NCBI GenBank assembly: GCA_034696485.1
Contig: JAQIWT010000366.1
Coordinates: 1-22,166, forward strand
Source of the DNA: Isohypsibius dastychi
Lineage: Eukaryota; Tardigrada; Eutardigrada; Parachela; Isohypsibiidae
DNA length: 22,166 bases
Direction of reading: 5' to 3'
The translations under genes were made by a program, and so were the position numbers. This document shows positions 1 through 10,071 of the stretch, piece by piece; the first letter of the stretch is position 1, and every line of letters begins with the position of its first letter. The notes below the pieces were generated by a model. The model made no database searches and had not been told where the DNA came from. It saw only the letters and a program-made list of their open reading frames with translations.

Positions 1-1362
1 TGCGAGTTCGCATTTGGATCAAGAGAGAGACAGAAATCTGACTCGAAGTGTCCACAACATATATCTATTCAACTTGGTTTTACTTTCGATTTCTGAAAAT
101 GTTATATCATGTTATTACAAGGTAACCGAACTCAAAGACAAATATTCTAACGAGATTTTTGCTGGTGTACTGATGCTACTATCTGCGGACTCACCTCGGT
201 TTTTCCCGGTTTATTTGATTTCCAGGTGGAGATGTTGAGCTAGCAAAAAAAACTGCCATCGCCTTTTTGCTTATATCAGTTATAAGATCTTCTATCCTCT
301 ACCACCCCCCCCCCCCCAATATTTCACTCATATGGTGTCTCCCTGGAGTGGAGTCTCACAAAAAAGTCATAAATAAGTTTTTGATTTGATTGGTACCCAT
401 AACCGCACAGGTTATCGGGCAACAGCAGTGGTGTGCCGAGGTTCAAAACTTCGGGAGGCTGGATCCATTTTTCAATTTTTCGCTACGCACTGGTCCAGCC
501 GGAAAGCTGAGTTTTGGGCCAGGGGGCCAATTTAAGGGGGGGGGGGGGCAAAATAAGGGGGTGAGGAGTTTCGGGGGTTTTGAAAAAGGGTCAAAAACAC
601 GGAAATTAACCTAAATAATCGAAATTTTTGATTATTTTAGCTTTGGAGGTTTCGAAAACCAGTAAAAATTATCAAAACTATTCGGGAGGCTGGGTTCGGG
701 ATGCTTTCAAAAATATTCGGAAGGCTTATTCGGGAGGCTGAAGCCCTCAAGCCCCACATTCTCAACATTGTTTGGATTTGAAGGCACACCTGCACTCACG
801 GTATGTTGTCATAAAGCAAAAAACCTGCGTGGCGAAAAAATTTGCGTAGCATTTTGTTTCAGTCCTTGAAAAGCATTGCCAGATAGACATTCACCAGAGG
901 TTTTTATCAACTGACCTTCAGGGTGACCGCTAAAAGGATCTAATTTTTTTTGAGACTGGTAAATAGCGGTGAAAGCCTTTAAGCTTTATCTTGAGCTTAC
1001 TTTTGCCTATACTTAACCTGGAAATATTAGCTATAGATCAAACGATCGGGGTTAAAGATTGATTAAGTTCGACGAGAGGAAATTCTGGAATTTCAGTAAT
1101 GAAATTAATTATCGATGAAAAACTCAAGGTCACCAGCAAGAAAAAGTTGAATCTTCCGCCAAATACGAATTTTGAATTACTCATGCAATCTTAATGTAAC
1201 GAATTGCATTGGATAGACCTAAAAGTTAACTAAAGTTGATGAACTTCTGGGACGATTTTGTTAGAAAACTGATTTTTCGAATCAATTCAACAAAGTTCCA
1301 TTTTAGAGATCAATTTAGAGTTACCACAGCTCGTACCAACCGGTAAGAGCAGTGGAAACTAT
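1..1362. other. Non-coding stretch with homopolymer tracts and a dispersed motif
   Basis: No credible gene is seen on either strand. Short open frames here lack domain motifs and are rich in low-complexity residues. Visible structure is a 13-base poly-C run at 305-317, a 13-base poly-G run at 536-548, and a G-rich block at 520-580. The 12-base motif TTCGGGAGGCTG occurs at 450, 681 and 729, with a diverged copy at 716. The region probably consists of old repeat debris. Confidence 0.6.
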
Positions 1363-1760
1363 TTGTTCACAAATGGAATAATTTGTGCCGTTGGATATAT
1401 TATGGCCACAATCTTGACGAAATTTTTCAACGCTTGTCTGACCAGCAATAACATTCCCGAGATTTGGAAAGTGGCTGATATTATTCCTATTCCGAAATCT
1501 AGTGATCGATCATTGAGGGGGAATTATCGGCCTATTGCTATGCTTCCTCCTGTCTCCAAGATCTTCGAACGTCTGGTTTATCAGGAATTGTTATCGGAGG
1601 TCAGCCCCAAACTCAGTAAACACCAGTTTGGTTTCAGGAAGCGACGTTCCACTGAAATTCAGCTCACGTCATTATTATTACGGAGAAAATTTTTCGCTGC
1701 CTGAATGATTCTTGTCAGATCGACGCAATTGACCCTGATGTTACCAAGGCTTTCGATAAA

Positions 1761-2348
1761 CTTCTTACAAACACGCTTCCTCTGGTCGCGGACCTCCTGG
1801 AGGCATGACATTTATGGTTACCGTTCTCAACAATAATTGCAGCTGCTACCTTATTCATAGTTACAAGACTCAATCTTTTGACCTTCAAATTTCACCGGGA
1901 CTTAAATTTCTGAAAGTGCAAACTACTCTAAGACATCCAAAAAATCCAAATATGCACCAATAACTCTCAAAACTTGCAAGCTTCTAGCGGACATTTCAAC
2001 AATTCAGAAAAACTTAGGGTCATCACGATCAGTGGAAAACTACAAAAATGTTATTTGGCGCCGTTTGACCTATTTTTTCTGCTGCTGACCTTGAGATTTT
2101 CGTCTTTTTAAAATAAACGCATGCAAATATTGAAAAAGTGTTGGGCAAGACGTCCTTATTTTGTACGGGGAACATTTTGAGCTATCAAATGTACTTGCAA
2201 CCCAAAATTTCGCTATTGGAACCTGTTTTGAGAGTCTCAAAATGAAGCCTTACGGCTATTACTGGTTTACAACCACCCTTCCATTTCCTTCCCTAGATAC
2301 CCTAGAAACCAGTAACCTCGATCATTCAAGGACAAGCCTCCAGGAAAA
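1761..2348. mobile_element. Insertion or replacement inside the LINE relic
   Basis: The LINE reading stops at AFDK (1760) and resumes with a VLHHIFIKKLL-like block at 2349, where family members normally read straight on. The intervening bases carry no RT motifs. An imperfect 15-bp inverted pair lies near its edges: TCCTGGAGGCATGAC from 1794, and its counterpart ending at 2345. No target-site duplication is evident. It may be a small nested DNA element or filler from a rearrangement. Confidence 0.5.
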
Positions 2349-3188
2349 GTACTTCATCATATCTTCATCAAAAAATTGCTAATATGGAAATCCCTGACCA
2401 TCTGGTGAATTTGATTGCGAATTATTTTGACAACTGGAAACAACGGGTTGTTGCTGATGGAGTCGGCTCTTTGTTGAAATCTGTGTCTTCTGGCGTGCCA
2501 CAAGGGAGTGTACTGGGACCTCTCCTGTTTCTGATATTTCTAAATGACATGCCCGATTGCGTCAAATCATCCCTCGAGCTTTTCGCAGATGACTCATTCT
2601 TGCACCGGGAAATCAAGAGTTTGGAAAACGTCGAAATTTTGCAAGACGACATCGAATCTGTTGCGAGTTGCAACCTGGTCTGCTGTGAACGAACTGCCTT
2701 TCAACGCGGGAAAATCGGGATTGATTTCATTTACTACCAGTCACCGACCGATTTTGGCTTCTTATCAACTGAATGGCCGACAAATCAAGAAGATAAATTC
2801 GATCAAGTACCTGGGGGTGAAATTGGACTCAAAATTGACCATGGCGGATCAGGTTGACTACAGGTACGTAACACAGAAAGTGCGGAAGCGGCTAGGAGCG
2901 ATTCGGTACCTGTTTAGTTACCGCCACCAAGCAGCTAAACTGCAAGCATTCAAAGCAATCGTACTTCCGGTAGTCTCCTATTGTGCGTCAGTCTGGATTC
3001 CTTGGCAGAAAACCTATATGGCGAAGTGAGACAGGATTCAACACGAAATCGAGAAAGATCTGGGAATCTAGGACAGCAGCGATGAAGACAGATCCAAGTT
3101 CACCAGAATAATATCCTGCGAAAAATTGAAAGAAACTCGTCGTCTTCTGTTGCTGTTCAAAATTGCCAAAGGTTACGGTACGACCCAT

Positions 3189-3203
3189 CCCCCCCCCCCC
3201 CCC
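3189..3203 (+). repeat. Poly-C tract (15 C)
   Basis: A pure run of 15 C within the decaying 3' part of the LINE relic. It is one of several C-runs of 10 or more in the first 5 kb (305, 3189, 3990, 4729), all but the 536 tract having C on the + strand. Confidence 0.9.
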
Positions 3204-3495
3204 TATGGCAGGTTCAGTGACGCCGGCTGTATGTGACGTAGTACAAAGAAGGCTGTCTACGACTACGACATCAGTTTCGAAATGCTGAATATGGTAGACA
3301 TTAGGGAGATTGCGAGACCCCCTACATCGACCCTATAAATACATTTTCCGTAACTTTTTATTGAGAATGGCAGAAAATGTTATGAGTGCAACTGACCGTG
3401 CGAACCTTGCAATTGCATTGGTAGTATTTTATCGATACATCAATTCGACTGCAATCAGGCAGGAGGCTGGCCCGCAGCAATGTTGCGAATATTGA

Positions 3496-4047
3496 CCAAT
3501 CAGCGTGCAGACAAAACTTTGAATGTTTTGTTCCGGAAACTCAAACTCCAACACTCACATTTCAATGTTCCGGAAAATGTATGTAGTAGGTAAAATGTGG
3601 CAAATGTCGCAACGCTGCTATTGTCCTACATACCATCTCCGATTATTGAGTAATTTGTTGTGCAGTATCAAAGCCTCTCGTGAGAGCTTGTTGCAGTTGC
3701 ACTGCGCTATCAAGCCACCACACTGCACCACGTGACTTGTACCACGTGTCAAACTAGGGGTGAGGATTTAAAGAGACTTCAGAGAGAAACTTGTCTTCGG
3801 ATTTTATTTTCGACTGATTCCGATTTGACCTCACTAATGTGAAGCGACATATTTTGTAGAGAATTCGAAGCTCTACAACTGAGTTGTGACAGATTTTCTG
3901 AAAACCCATCAGAAAAGCCGTGCCCCTACTTTTTGAGAAACCCAGTGAAAACGTGGGACTTTTATAAAACTGTCCGATCAACATATTGTCCCCCCCCCCT
4001 TCCACACGAAGAAGGTAGTCCGTTGCCATTCTCGTCTTGTGTCACTA
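3496..4047. other. Non-coding stretch between LINE relic and MITE
   Basis: No gene is supported. Two CACGTG E-box palindromes sit 14 bp apart (3729-3734 and 3743-3748), and a 10-base C-run starts at 3990. The 91-codon minus-strand open frame at 3754-4029 crosses the C-run and shows no recognisable domain. Confidence 0.5.
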
Positions 4048-4202
4048 CTCTAGTCTAACGATAAATCGGCCAAGCAAAAAGTGAAATCAGTGAGGAGGCA
4101 CCGGTAGCGTGACAGAGACAGAGAGAGAGCCGGCCACACACAGGCTTGGTCTACGTTCACTGATTTTATTTTGCCCTTGGCCGATTTATCGTTAGACTAG
4201 AG
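4048..4202. mobile_element. 155-bp MITE with TA target duplication
   Basis: A short non-autonomous DNA transposon. The ends are inverted repeats of about 46 bp starting CTCTAGTCTAACGATAAATC, the first 27 bases matching perfectly. A TA dinucleotide flanks both sides (4046-4047 and 4203-4204), as expected for Tc1/mariner-type insertion. The interior has a (GA)n-like tract and no coding capacity. The near-identity of its arms suggests a fairly recent insertion compared with the LINE relic to its left. Confidence 0.88.
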
Positions 4203-4205
4203 TAT

Positions 4206-4364
4206 ATCCCATCTTCGTGGAGCAGATTCAGCGGACGGTTTGAAATTTCGAGGCATATTCTTGAGCCACTGTTTCGTCCGTTCCTTGTTCTCTGGATGTT
4301 TGCCTTCATCACGTTATCGTCCATTATCACAACTCAGGGTAACACAGTCTTTCGGTATGACTAA
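4206..4364 (+). other. Orphan hydrophobic open segment
   Basis: An open frame of about 50 codons immediately right of the MITE, ending at a TAA at 4362. It contains the hydrophobic stretch FLVLWMFAFITLSSI, preceded by basic and aromatic residues, and a possible splice donor (CAG/GGTAAC) lies near 4337. The pattern resembles a membrane-spanning exon fragment, perhaps of a receptor or channel, but no partner exon is identifiable. It may be chance or a gene relic cut by the MITE. Confidence 0.2.
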
Positions 4365-4379
4365 ATCTGAGCAACGCAG

Positions 4380-4640
4380 AAAAATCAAGAATAATGAAAA
4401 AGAACACATTGATAAGTGATCATAACATTGATCAATAATATTAATTTCTTGTGATAAACAGTCAGTTGTTCTTAATAAAAATGAATAATTTGAACTAAAA
4501 TATTGAATTTATAGTTATCATTATCAATTGATACAATAATTATTGATCAACAAATAATAACTGAATAAATGATTCTCTTTGAATAAACAATAATTAATAA
4601 ATAATATAACATCATTTAAATAATTAAATAAGAGTGAACA
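4380..4640. repeat. AT-rich tract with ATTGATCAAT palindromes
   Basis: About 260 bp that is strongly A+T-rich, with repeated TTGATCAA/ATTATTGATCAA palindromic words (near 4427 and 4541) and AATAATTA-type steps. No gene is present. It could be a degenerate satellite, a matrix-attachment-like region, or the core of an old MITE. Confidence 0.5.
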
Positions 4641-4728
4641 TTCACTAATCATTGTCTCGGTGTTGTCATATAAAAGTGTATCTGGCATAGCACCCAAACT
4701 TGTGGCAATCTCCACTTTTGATATCGAT

Positions 4729-4760
4729 CCCCCCCCCCCCTAGCACATGGGGGGGGGGGG
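4729..4760. repeat. C12 - 8 nt - G12 perfect hairpin
   Basis: Twelve C (4729-4740), the spacer TAGCACAT, then twelve G (4749-4760). The arms are perfectly complementary, giving a 12-bp all-GC stem with an 8-nt loop on either strand. Either run could instead form intermolecular G-quadruplex or i-motif structures. Confidence 0.9.
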
Positions 4761-5639
4761 ACAAAAATTCAGAAGAACTTGGGAATGTGACGAGATGCAC
4801 TTCCAAAATCCAGCCTTCAGATCAACGTTTCTTGGTCTTCCAGTGATGGAACCTATAGAAAATAGAGATTCCTCGACTGTTTGACCATGAATCTGCCGAA
4901 AGATGAGAGGAAAGGACGATTTGGGCCAAAAAAACACCAACAATGAAGATGGTCTCTCCTGGTCTCGCACATTGAAAACTGGCACAATCTGGCCCTGCAA
5001 AACATCCGAAACCACAACAACTCACTTAGAACGATGTTTTAAGATCAAGATGTGGGCGATTGACGGCTCAGAAGAACCGCAGCAAGTCTGGAAAAAGCAG
5101 AAGAATCGACCAACGTTTCGACGTAGACTATGAGCAAAATTAGGCGAAGATCCCACCGCAAGTGATTCCAATCGAGAGATCTCGTCAAAAACTCTTGCAA
5201 AAGTGGGAGTAGAACGGGATTATGACTAAAATTGGAACAAACGAGCTCAGACACACTGAAATAAAACGGGAGCTCCAGTGAATCGCTCACCCCTACTCTG
5301 AATCTAAAACGTGTGTGGTGTCTTGTAACGCCAGCGGCGTGACGTCACGAAAGTTTTTGGCAGTATGTAATGCGTCTTATTCTTCATGCGTCTTGTGTCA
5401 TATGTTTCTGGGGTTGTGAGGTGTCATATGTTTCTGGGGTTGTGAATTGTGATATGGCTCATAATAAAACTTATTGATCTTCCGTTGATGCAAACATAAT
5501 TATCGCAGTTATCGACGTCCTTATTCTCTGGAGACTTTTCTTGAACTGACTTTCGGTGTGACCACGATTTATATATCTTGAAGATTGCTGAATGATGGTA
5601 AAAGCTTTAAAGCTCTATTTCGAAACTAAATTCGCCAAT
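4761..5639. other. Stretch without a confirmed gene
   Basis: Several overlapping open frames exist on both strands between 4740 and 5290. On the minus strand a splice-acceptor-like TTTTGCAG lies just before an open segment near 4998-4850, but no frame shows a recognisable domain. At 5338-5349 there is a perfect palindrome, CGTGACGTCACG, which contains a CRE core. A 25-bp unit is tandemly duplicated at 5395-5419 and 5421-5445. A diverged gene relic is possible, but I cannot support one. Confidence 0.4.
5395..5445. repeat. Two-copy tandem repeat, period 26
   Basis: The unit begins GTGTCATATGTTTCTGGGGT and ends TTGTGA. The two copies (5395-5419 and 5421-5445) are identical over 25 bases and separated by one base. 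Confidence 0.9.
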
Positions 5640-5790
5640 ACAGTATAGTGTACTTCCGCTATAAGCGTAACTTGCTATGAGCATAGCCGTAAATTGTGTC
5701 GTTATTCTGACGTGTAGACCTCTTTCAAGAAAGGGTTAGGGTTGGCCATTCCACTCAACCGGGAGCATTTCGCTATAAGCGTAATCGACA
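5640..5790. repeat. Possible pogo/Tigger-like element end
   Basis: CAGTATAGTGTACTTCCGCT at 5640, followed by ATAAGCGTAA, resembles terminal repeats of pogo-class elements, and CGCTATAAGCGTAA recurs at about 5770 in the same orientation. A matching inverted right end was not found, so this is a fragment at best. Confidence 0.3.
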
Positions 5791-6604
5791 ACTTGCAAGC
5801 CCAAACCCGCGCGAGCGGTTTTGAAATCCCTAATACCGGAAGAAAGCTGTTCTTTAAAATCGTACGTTGCACCGACGAGGCGGTAGCATCCACTGTTTTG
5901 TCTAGTGAAATTTTAACCCACCCTACCACCCACTCCCTCTTCTCCCCGAGTTCCATCAGTGCTGTAATGATCCTGACTTTTTCTTCAAAACCATATCTGA
6001 AGTACACCTCGACTCCTTATAACTTTCACGCCTCAAAAATTGACAGTGCCTCCTACCTTTACATTTTCAAACGAACCGCGAAACTCGTAGACTATAACAT
6101 GAGGGGGAATTCCAGATAACTTTCGTTGTCCAGGGGGTTTCAAGCATAACTTGACATTCCCCCTTATTACATTTTGAACACAAGCGTCACCTTCACCCCT
6201 CTTCATAGAAAAGTGGTGGAGCAGATGTGTTTGGTTCGACTGAAGACCGTCACGACTAAGGATAAAATTGAACGTACTCCGGAACACAGCGGTCTCCCCC
6301 AGTGCTTTCAATTTTAAACCTTTTCTAATTATTCTCTTTTATTCCGGCTGACTTTCGGTTTTCGTATCGCATTGGAATTGCTAGTTCTCTTGTTGATGAA
6401 ATGCATAGAACACTTACTGCCTGATATCTTGTCAGTTCCTGAAAACTTTACTTTTCACATTGAAACCAGCTTGTCAAGTTATCAGGAGTCGAGGTGTACG
6501 TATTTTGTAATACGACGTAACTTACGCGTAAGGCGTAAGCACATCCCTAATTCGCACTGACTCCAAAAGAAACACATAGATTTAAAAGCGCAGTTTTTTG
6601 TTCG
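5791..6604. other. No supported gene
   Basis: Open frames of 92-125 codons overlap on opposite strands (5702-6311) with no recognisable domain, no consistent splice signals and low-complexity composition. At 6505-6540 there is a cluster of short TACG/TTACGCGTAA palindromes. Nothing else is seen. Confidence 0.4.
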
Positions 6605-7640
6605 GAATTCATTTAGCTTCAAAAATAATCCACTAGATGTTTCGACGCGATGGAATTCCACTTATTTGATGATATCGAATGCGGTAGAATTCAGAGAAGC
6701 GATACAAGTGTATTTGCTCCAGTCGGAGCAAGACGTTCTGGGTGATTTCCAAGGCGTTGAAATTGACCTTTTCATTTTGCTGCTCAAGCCGTTCTATGAT
6801 GAAATAAATAACATGTTTCGCAAAGGTCGCCTACTCTATCAGCCGTAGTTCCGATTATGCGGGAGCTCCGTGATCATCTGGACTCATTTTCTCAAGCTAC
6901 AGTCAAAGCTACTTGTAAGAACGACAAGGTGGAAAGCCCAGACAATGTGGAAAGCATATTCAAAAATATGTTGACAAATGGACATTGGGGATCGACCTTT
7001 CCACATATGGCGCACTGTCAGTGAGCCTTCCAAATTGTGGTTCTTGCAGGTACTACGCCGACGTAGGTACTACTCGTTTACAAAATTCTGGTTTACAGAA
7101 CTATAAAGTGGAAGGAGCCGTGCGAACACTGCAGCTGAAACTACTGTCTTACTGGGGTGGGATAAGGTAAAACAATACAGTGGGTTAGCGGCTACTGTAC
7201 TTGACCCAAGGCTGAAGAAAGATCTGCTGGAAAATAGAAAAGAAGAGCACAAGGTGGACCACTTCTTGCTGACTAGCTTGAAGAACTACGACGATACGGG
7301 CATGGCAACTGCCGGGGTTCTACGGGAAGCTGGCGCTCAGATAAGCTTAGCATCGTACTTTTCCGAGCCAAACATCGAGATTAGAGACGACATAGCGGCC
7401 TGGTGGCTGGCCAACTGGCGGCGTTTCGGGAAAGTTGGGAATCTGGCATTCGATCTCAAGACTGTGGGCGCATCATCGGTTGCCAGCGAGCAAGCCAATT
7501 CACGAGGTCATAACACAACAAAAAAGTAGCTGCTAGTGTGTTGAGGCAATTCGCGAGTGTTTGTGCCTACAACCCTGGGGTCGGAATGTCCAGATCGACT
7601 GTGGACAAGATACGCAAATCGTATAATTGCGACGAATAAG
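6605..7640 (+). pseudogene. hAT-family transposase relic
   Basis: This is a remnant of the middle and C-terminal parts of a hAT transposase (RNase H-like catalytic core plus dimerisation domain). The diagnostic hAT signature DVSTRWNSTYLMI lies near 6636-6674. Next come LLKPFYDEINNM, a one-base frameshift near 6826, then SPTLSAVVPIMRELRDHL. A stop falls at about 7027. After another shift the frame reads GLAATVLDPRLKKDLLEN near 7186-7240 and the dimerisation segment DDIAAWWLANWRRF...LAFDLKTVGASSVASEQ near 7387-7495, followed by a TAG at 7527 and a readable tail to about 7640. The N-terminal BED zinc finger and the element ends are not seen. At least three frame disruptions make it non-functional. 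It is unlikely to be the direct source of the 2-kb element beginning at 7872, which lies outside it. Confidence 0.85.
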
Positions 7641-7732
7641 AATCGTTTTCTTATCACAGTGGTCCGATGACTACGGTATGCACTGAAATAAATCTGAGAA
7701 CGACCAGAACCTTCACAGAATACAGTCCTTGA

Positions 7733-7818
7733 GAGGTTGAGACCGCGGCCTTTATGGGGTAGAGACCGTGATCTAGGGGGTAAGGACCGCAGTCCAAAGG
7801 GGTTGGGACCGATGTCTC
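7733..7818 (+). repeat. GACCG tandem repeat, period about 22
   Basis: GACCG recurs at 7741, 7764, 7785 and 7807, with spacings of 23, 21 and 22 bp. Each copy is preceded by a G-rich GGGGTWRR-like tract. The units are diverged, so this is an old minisatellite-like repeat. Confidence 0.7.
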
Positions 7819-7911
7819 ACTTCAGGGACCGGACCAGACATGCCCTAGCTTCAGTATGGGAAAACATCTGTTTAAGAGTCGCCTGTAGCCGTCAAATTTG
7901 ATGGTTGGTCT

Positions 7912-7940
7912 CCATCAAATCTGTCTGACAAATTTGATGG
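7912..7940. repeat. Palindromic 29-mer, left terminal copy
   Basis: It reads CCATCAAATCTGTC then TGACAAATTTGATGG, a near-perfect palindrome. Full copies of this unit also lie at 8811-8839 and 9812-9840, the latter being the reverse complement. A diverged copy follows at 7950-7978. Confidence 0.9.
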
Positions 7941-8810
7941 AGATTTGCCCTACATCAATTCTGTCTGACAAATTTTATGAAGAAGAGGCAAAATCGATGC
8001 AGACGGTGAACGATTTAATTGTTAATTTCACGATTATTCGCCATGAGTTCCGAGGATTTCCATCGTTTTCACATTATTTAAATCGCCGACCCGCATACAT
8101 GGGGTTAATAAGCGTAAAATCACAACTACACATATCGCACAAACTCATCAATGTGATGGAAATTATACGGCAACTGACCAACTATTTGTTTGAGTTTCCA
8201 TCTCACTTTGTAAGTCAGTTGTCAGCAGTCATGACTAATGAGATGCAATAATTTTCATAGCATGTAACCCGTCATTTGCAGTACGCTTATTTCGGTCAAA
8301 TTTTTCTCCAGCGCAATATTACCGCTCTAATGTGCAAGCCAACTTTTGTTGTGCGGTTTAAAATGGTCCATAACTGTCAAAATGAATGATTAATTTTACT
8401 CAGTAGTTTCTCATTCAGTAATGACTCATGTGTGATCCATTCACAGTATGACAAAATAAAGCTGGATTTATAAACATAACTCCAAAATCCAAAAAGCCAC
8501 CTGGAGTAACATTGAACTGCGAGTTAAGAATCTCTTCGTACCTGTTTGAGTTATTCTGTTCTAGTTCAGGCAAGGATATTGATACTGCATGAAGCTTCAG
8601 TTTAAAGAAACGCGTTTTGAAAAACCAAATCAAAAAACACCGATAATCAACATTTAGCCGTTGATCAGCCGTTTTAAAGAAAAGCCGTTTATAGTATAAA
8701 TCAATCAATGAGAAAAAAAACTAGTGCATGAGTGACGACTGAAAAATTTGATTTCATCATTCTGTTCATAAAATTCGTCAGCCAGTCAAATTTATAGTCT
8801 GGTCTGGTTT

Positions 8811-8839
8811 CCATCAAATCTGTCTGACAAATTTGATGG
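8811..8839. repeat. Palindromic 29-mer, internal copy
   Basis: Identical in sequence and orientation to the copy at 7912-7940, though it lies about 900 bp inside the element. Confidence 0.9.
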
Positions 8840-9191
8840 AGAATGAATGAACGTCAATGTAAGAATGAACCAACTCAATTGACCATGGTCACTTGAGTGA
8901 TAAGGAGTGGCAGAACGACTGGTTATTAATTGTCAATTAGACCCTGCGATAGATAAACTAATCGCAGATCATCAAAAATGGTTTTCCAAACGACACGTCT
9001 TTTGCGAGGTCCATATCCTATCTGCCAAGAAGAGATCAGATAAGACCGATCTTGCACCGCAGACAGGACTCACCTAAGACATAGTGAGATTGACCTAAGA
9101 CATGCCCTATGCCTAAGATATCGAACACTCGGGATCACATCTGATCAGCCTGCCTCAAATGTGTCCCTTCACATCACATCCATGAGATGTT

Positions 9192-9284
9192 CATCAAATT
9201 TGTCAGTCAATTTCATCAAATTTGTCAGTCGAATATGGCTGACAAATTTGATGGAGAGCGCGATCCACATCAAACTTGTCAGCA
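9192..9284. repeat. Cluster of four palindrome half-sites
   Basis: Half-sites CATCAAATTTGTCAG occur at about 9192 and 9213, the inverse CTGACAAATTTGATGG at about 9239, and a diverged CATCAAACTTGTCAG at about 9268. They sit between the internal full palindrome and the right terminus, in direct and inverted arrangement. Confidence 0.85.
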
Positions 9285-9811
9285 ATGTATGATGCACGAA
9301 TCTTGTTCGTCTCACTGATTATCTTTCCAAACAGTTCAAATGCAGAGTTTTAAAACCGATCAGTTTTCAGTTGCCACCTGTAGAACAACTGCTTAACTGA
9401 ATATTTATCATCGGAATTTTATATTCTGGTTTGAAAATTCGGTTTGATTCTTCGAAATTCAAGGCATATTTAAATCCATTCTGTTAATGCTTGAATTTGT
9501 ACCGCTCAAACAAACACTGAACCGAATGAATCAAATTCATTTTTGTTATTGTGATCGACAATTTGGTGGTACACAAAAAGAGTTCGTTAACACATCGAAT
9601 AATCCGTGGAAGAAAACTTAATTTTTAAAGTCAGATTATTCGAAATATTAGGTTTCAGGCAATGGAAATCAGTTCATATTAAAATGACATAACTCTAGAC
9701 AAAAATAAACAGAGGTCAACCGCGGGATGAGTTCCATCCAGGGGCTCGTTCGAGCTGTTGGAGGGTGTACATTTATAAATTTGTCAGACAGATTTGTTGT
9801 AAGGCGAATCT

Positions 9812-9840
9812 CCATCAAATTTGTCAGACAGATTTGATGG
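9812..9840. repeat. Palindromic 29-mer, right terminal copy
   Basis: Exact reverse complement of the copy at 7912-7940, with a further diverged copy at 9775-9802. Confidence 0.9.
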
Positions 9841-10071
9841 AGACCAACCATCAAATTTGACGGCTACAGTCGCCCCTCTGAAAATTGACAAAGATGGTGA
9901 TGTTCCCGGCTCTATGGCCGGTAATCGAAAACATGCATGCATTTGGACGGACTAACGGATAACGCCAAAGAAAACTCCATAGCTATTTGATTGCTCTGAG
10001 AATCATCAGCTTCGCTCTTTCTTTGTCGTGCGAGCCCCTTTCCTTTTTTCGACAAAAATTTAAGGTTCTTT

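Larger units (their letters stand above)
1363..3495 (+). pseudogene. Decayed non-LTR retrotransposon (LINE) reverse transcriptase
   Basis: This is a relic of the ORF2 reverse transcriptase of a Jockey/CR1/L2-like LINE, which would have copied its own RNA at a nicked target site. Motifs run in family order: NYRPIAMLPPVSKIFERL near 1530-1583, HQFGFRKRRST near 1621-1653, DVTKAFDK ending at 1760, SGVPQGSVLGPLLF near 2490-2530, the catalytic FADD at 2581-2592, and a YLGVKLDS thumb motif near 2805-2830. C-terminal LINE-like residues continue to about 3495. The frame is broken near 1680, 2380 and 2665, with stops at 3027 and beyond, and about 590 bp of unrelated sequence lies between FDK and the next conserved block. 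No endonuclease domain or ORF1 is visible, so it is 5'-truncated and dead. Clade assignment is tentative. Confidence 0.9.
7872..9880. mobile_element. 2.0-kb non-autonomous DNA element with long inverted termini
   Basis: The two ends (7872-7979 and 9773-9880) are inverted copies of about 108 bp, with an almost identical core running from CTGTAGCCGTCAAATTTGAT into a palindromic 29-mer. The right end read inward starts CAGAGGGGCGACTGTAGCC, a hAT-like CAGNGG terminus; the left outermost bases have decayed. No target-site duplication is visible. The interior has no transposase: its open frames at 7898-8251 and 8415-8708 lack domains, and the first begins inside the terminal repeat. Internal copies of the palindrome lie at 8811-8839 and in a cluster at 9192-9284. 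Most likely it is a large MITE-like derivative mobilised in trans. Confidence 0.85.

Noticed and set aside
5702..6119. Overlapping 125-codon (+) and 101-codon (-) frames as genes
   Set aside because: They are mirror shadows of each other with no motif, splice context or family resemblance.
7898..8251. 117-codon plus-strand frame as a gene
   Set aside because: Its first 30 codons are the terminal repeat and palindrome of the 2-kb element; the same peptide start (MMVGLHQICLTNLMEI) reappears from the opposite end at 9854. No domain is seen.
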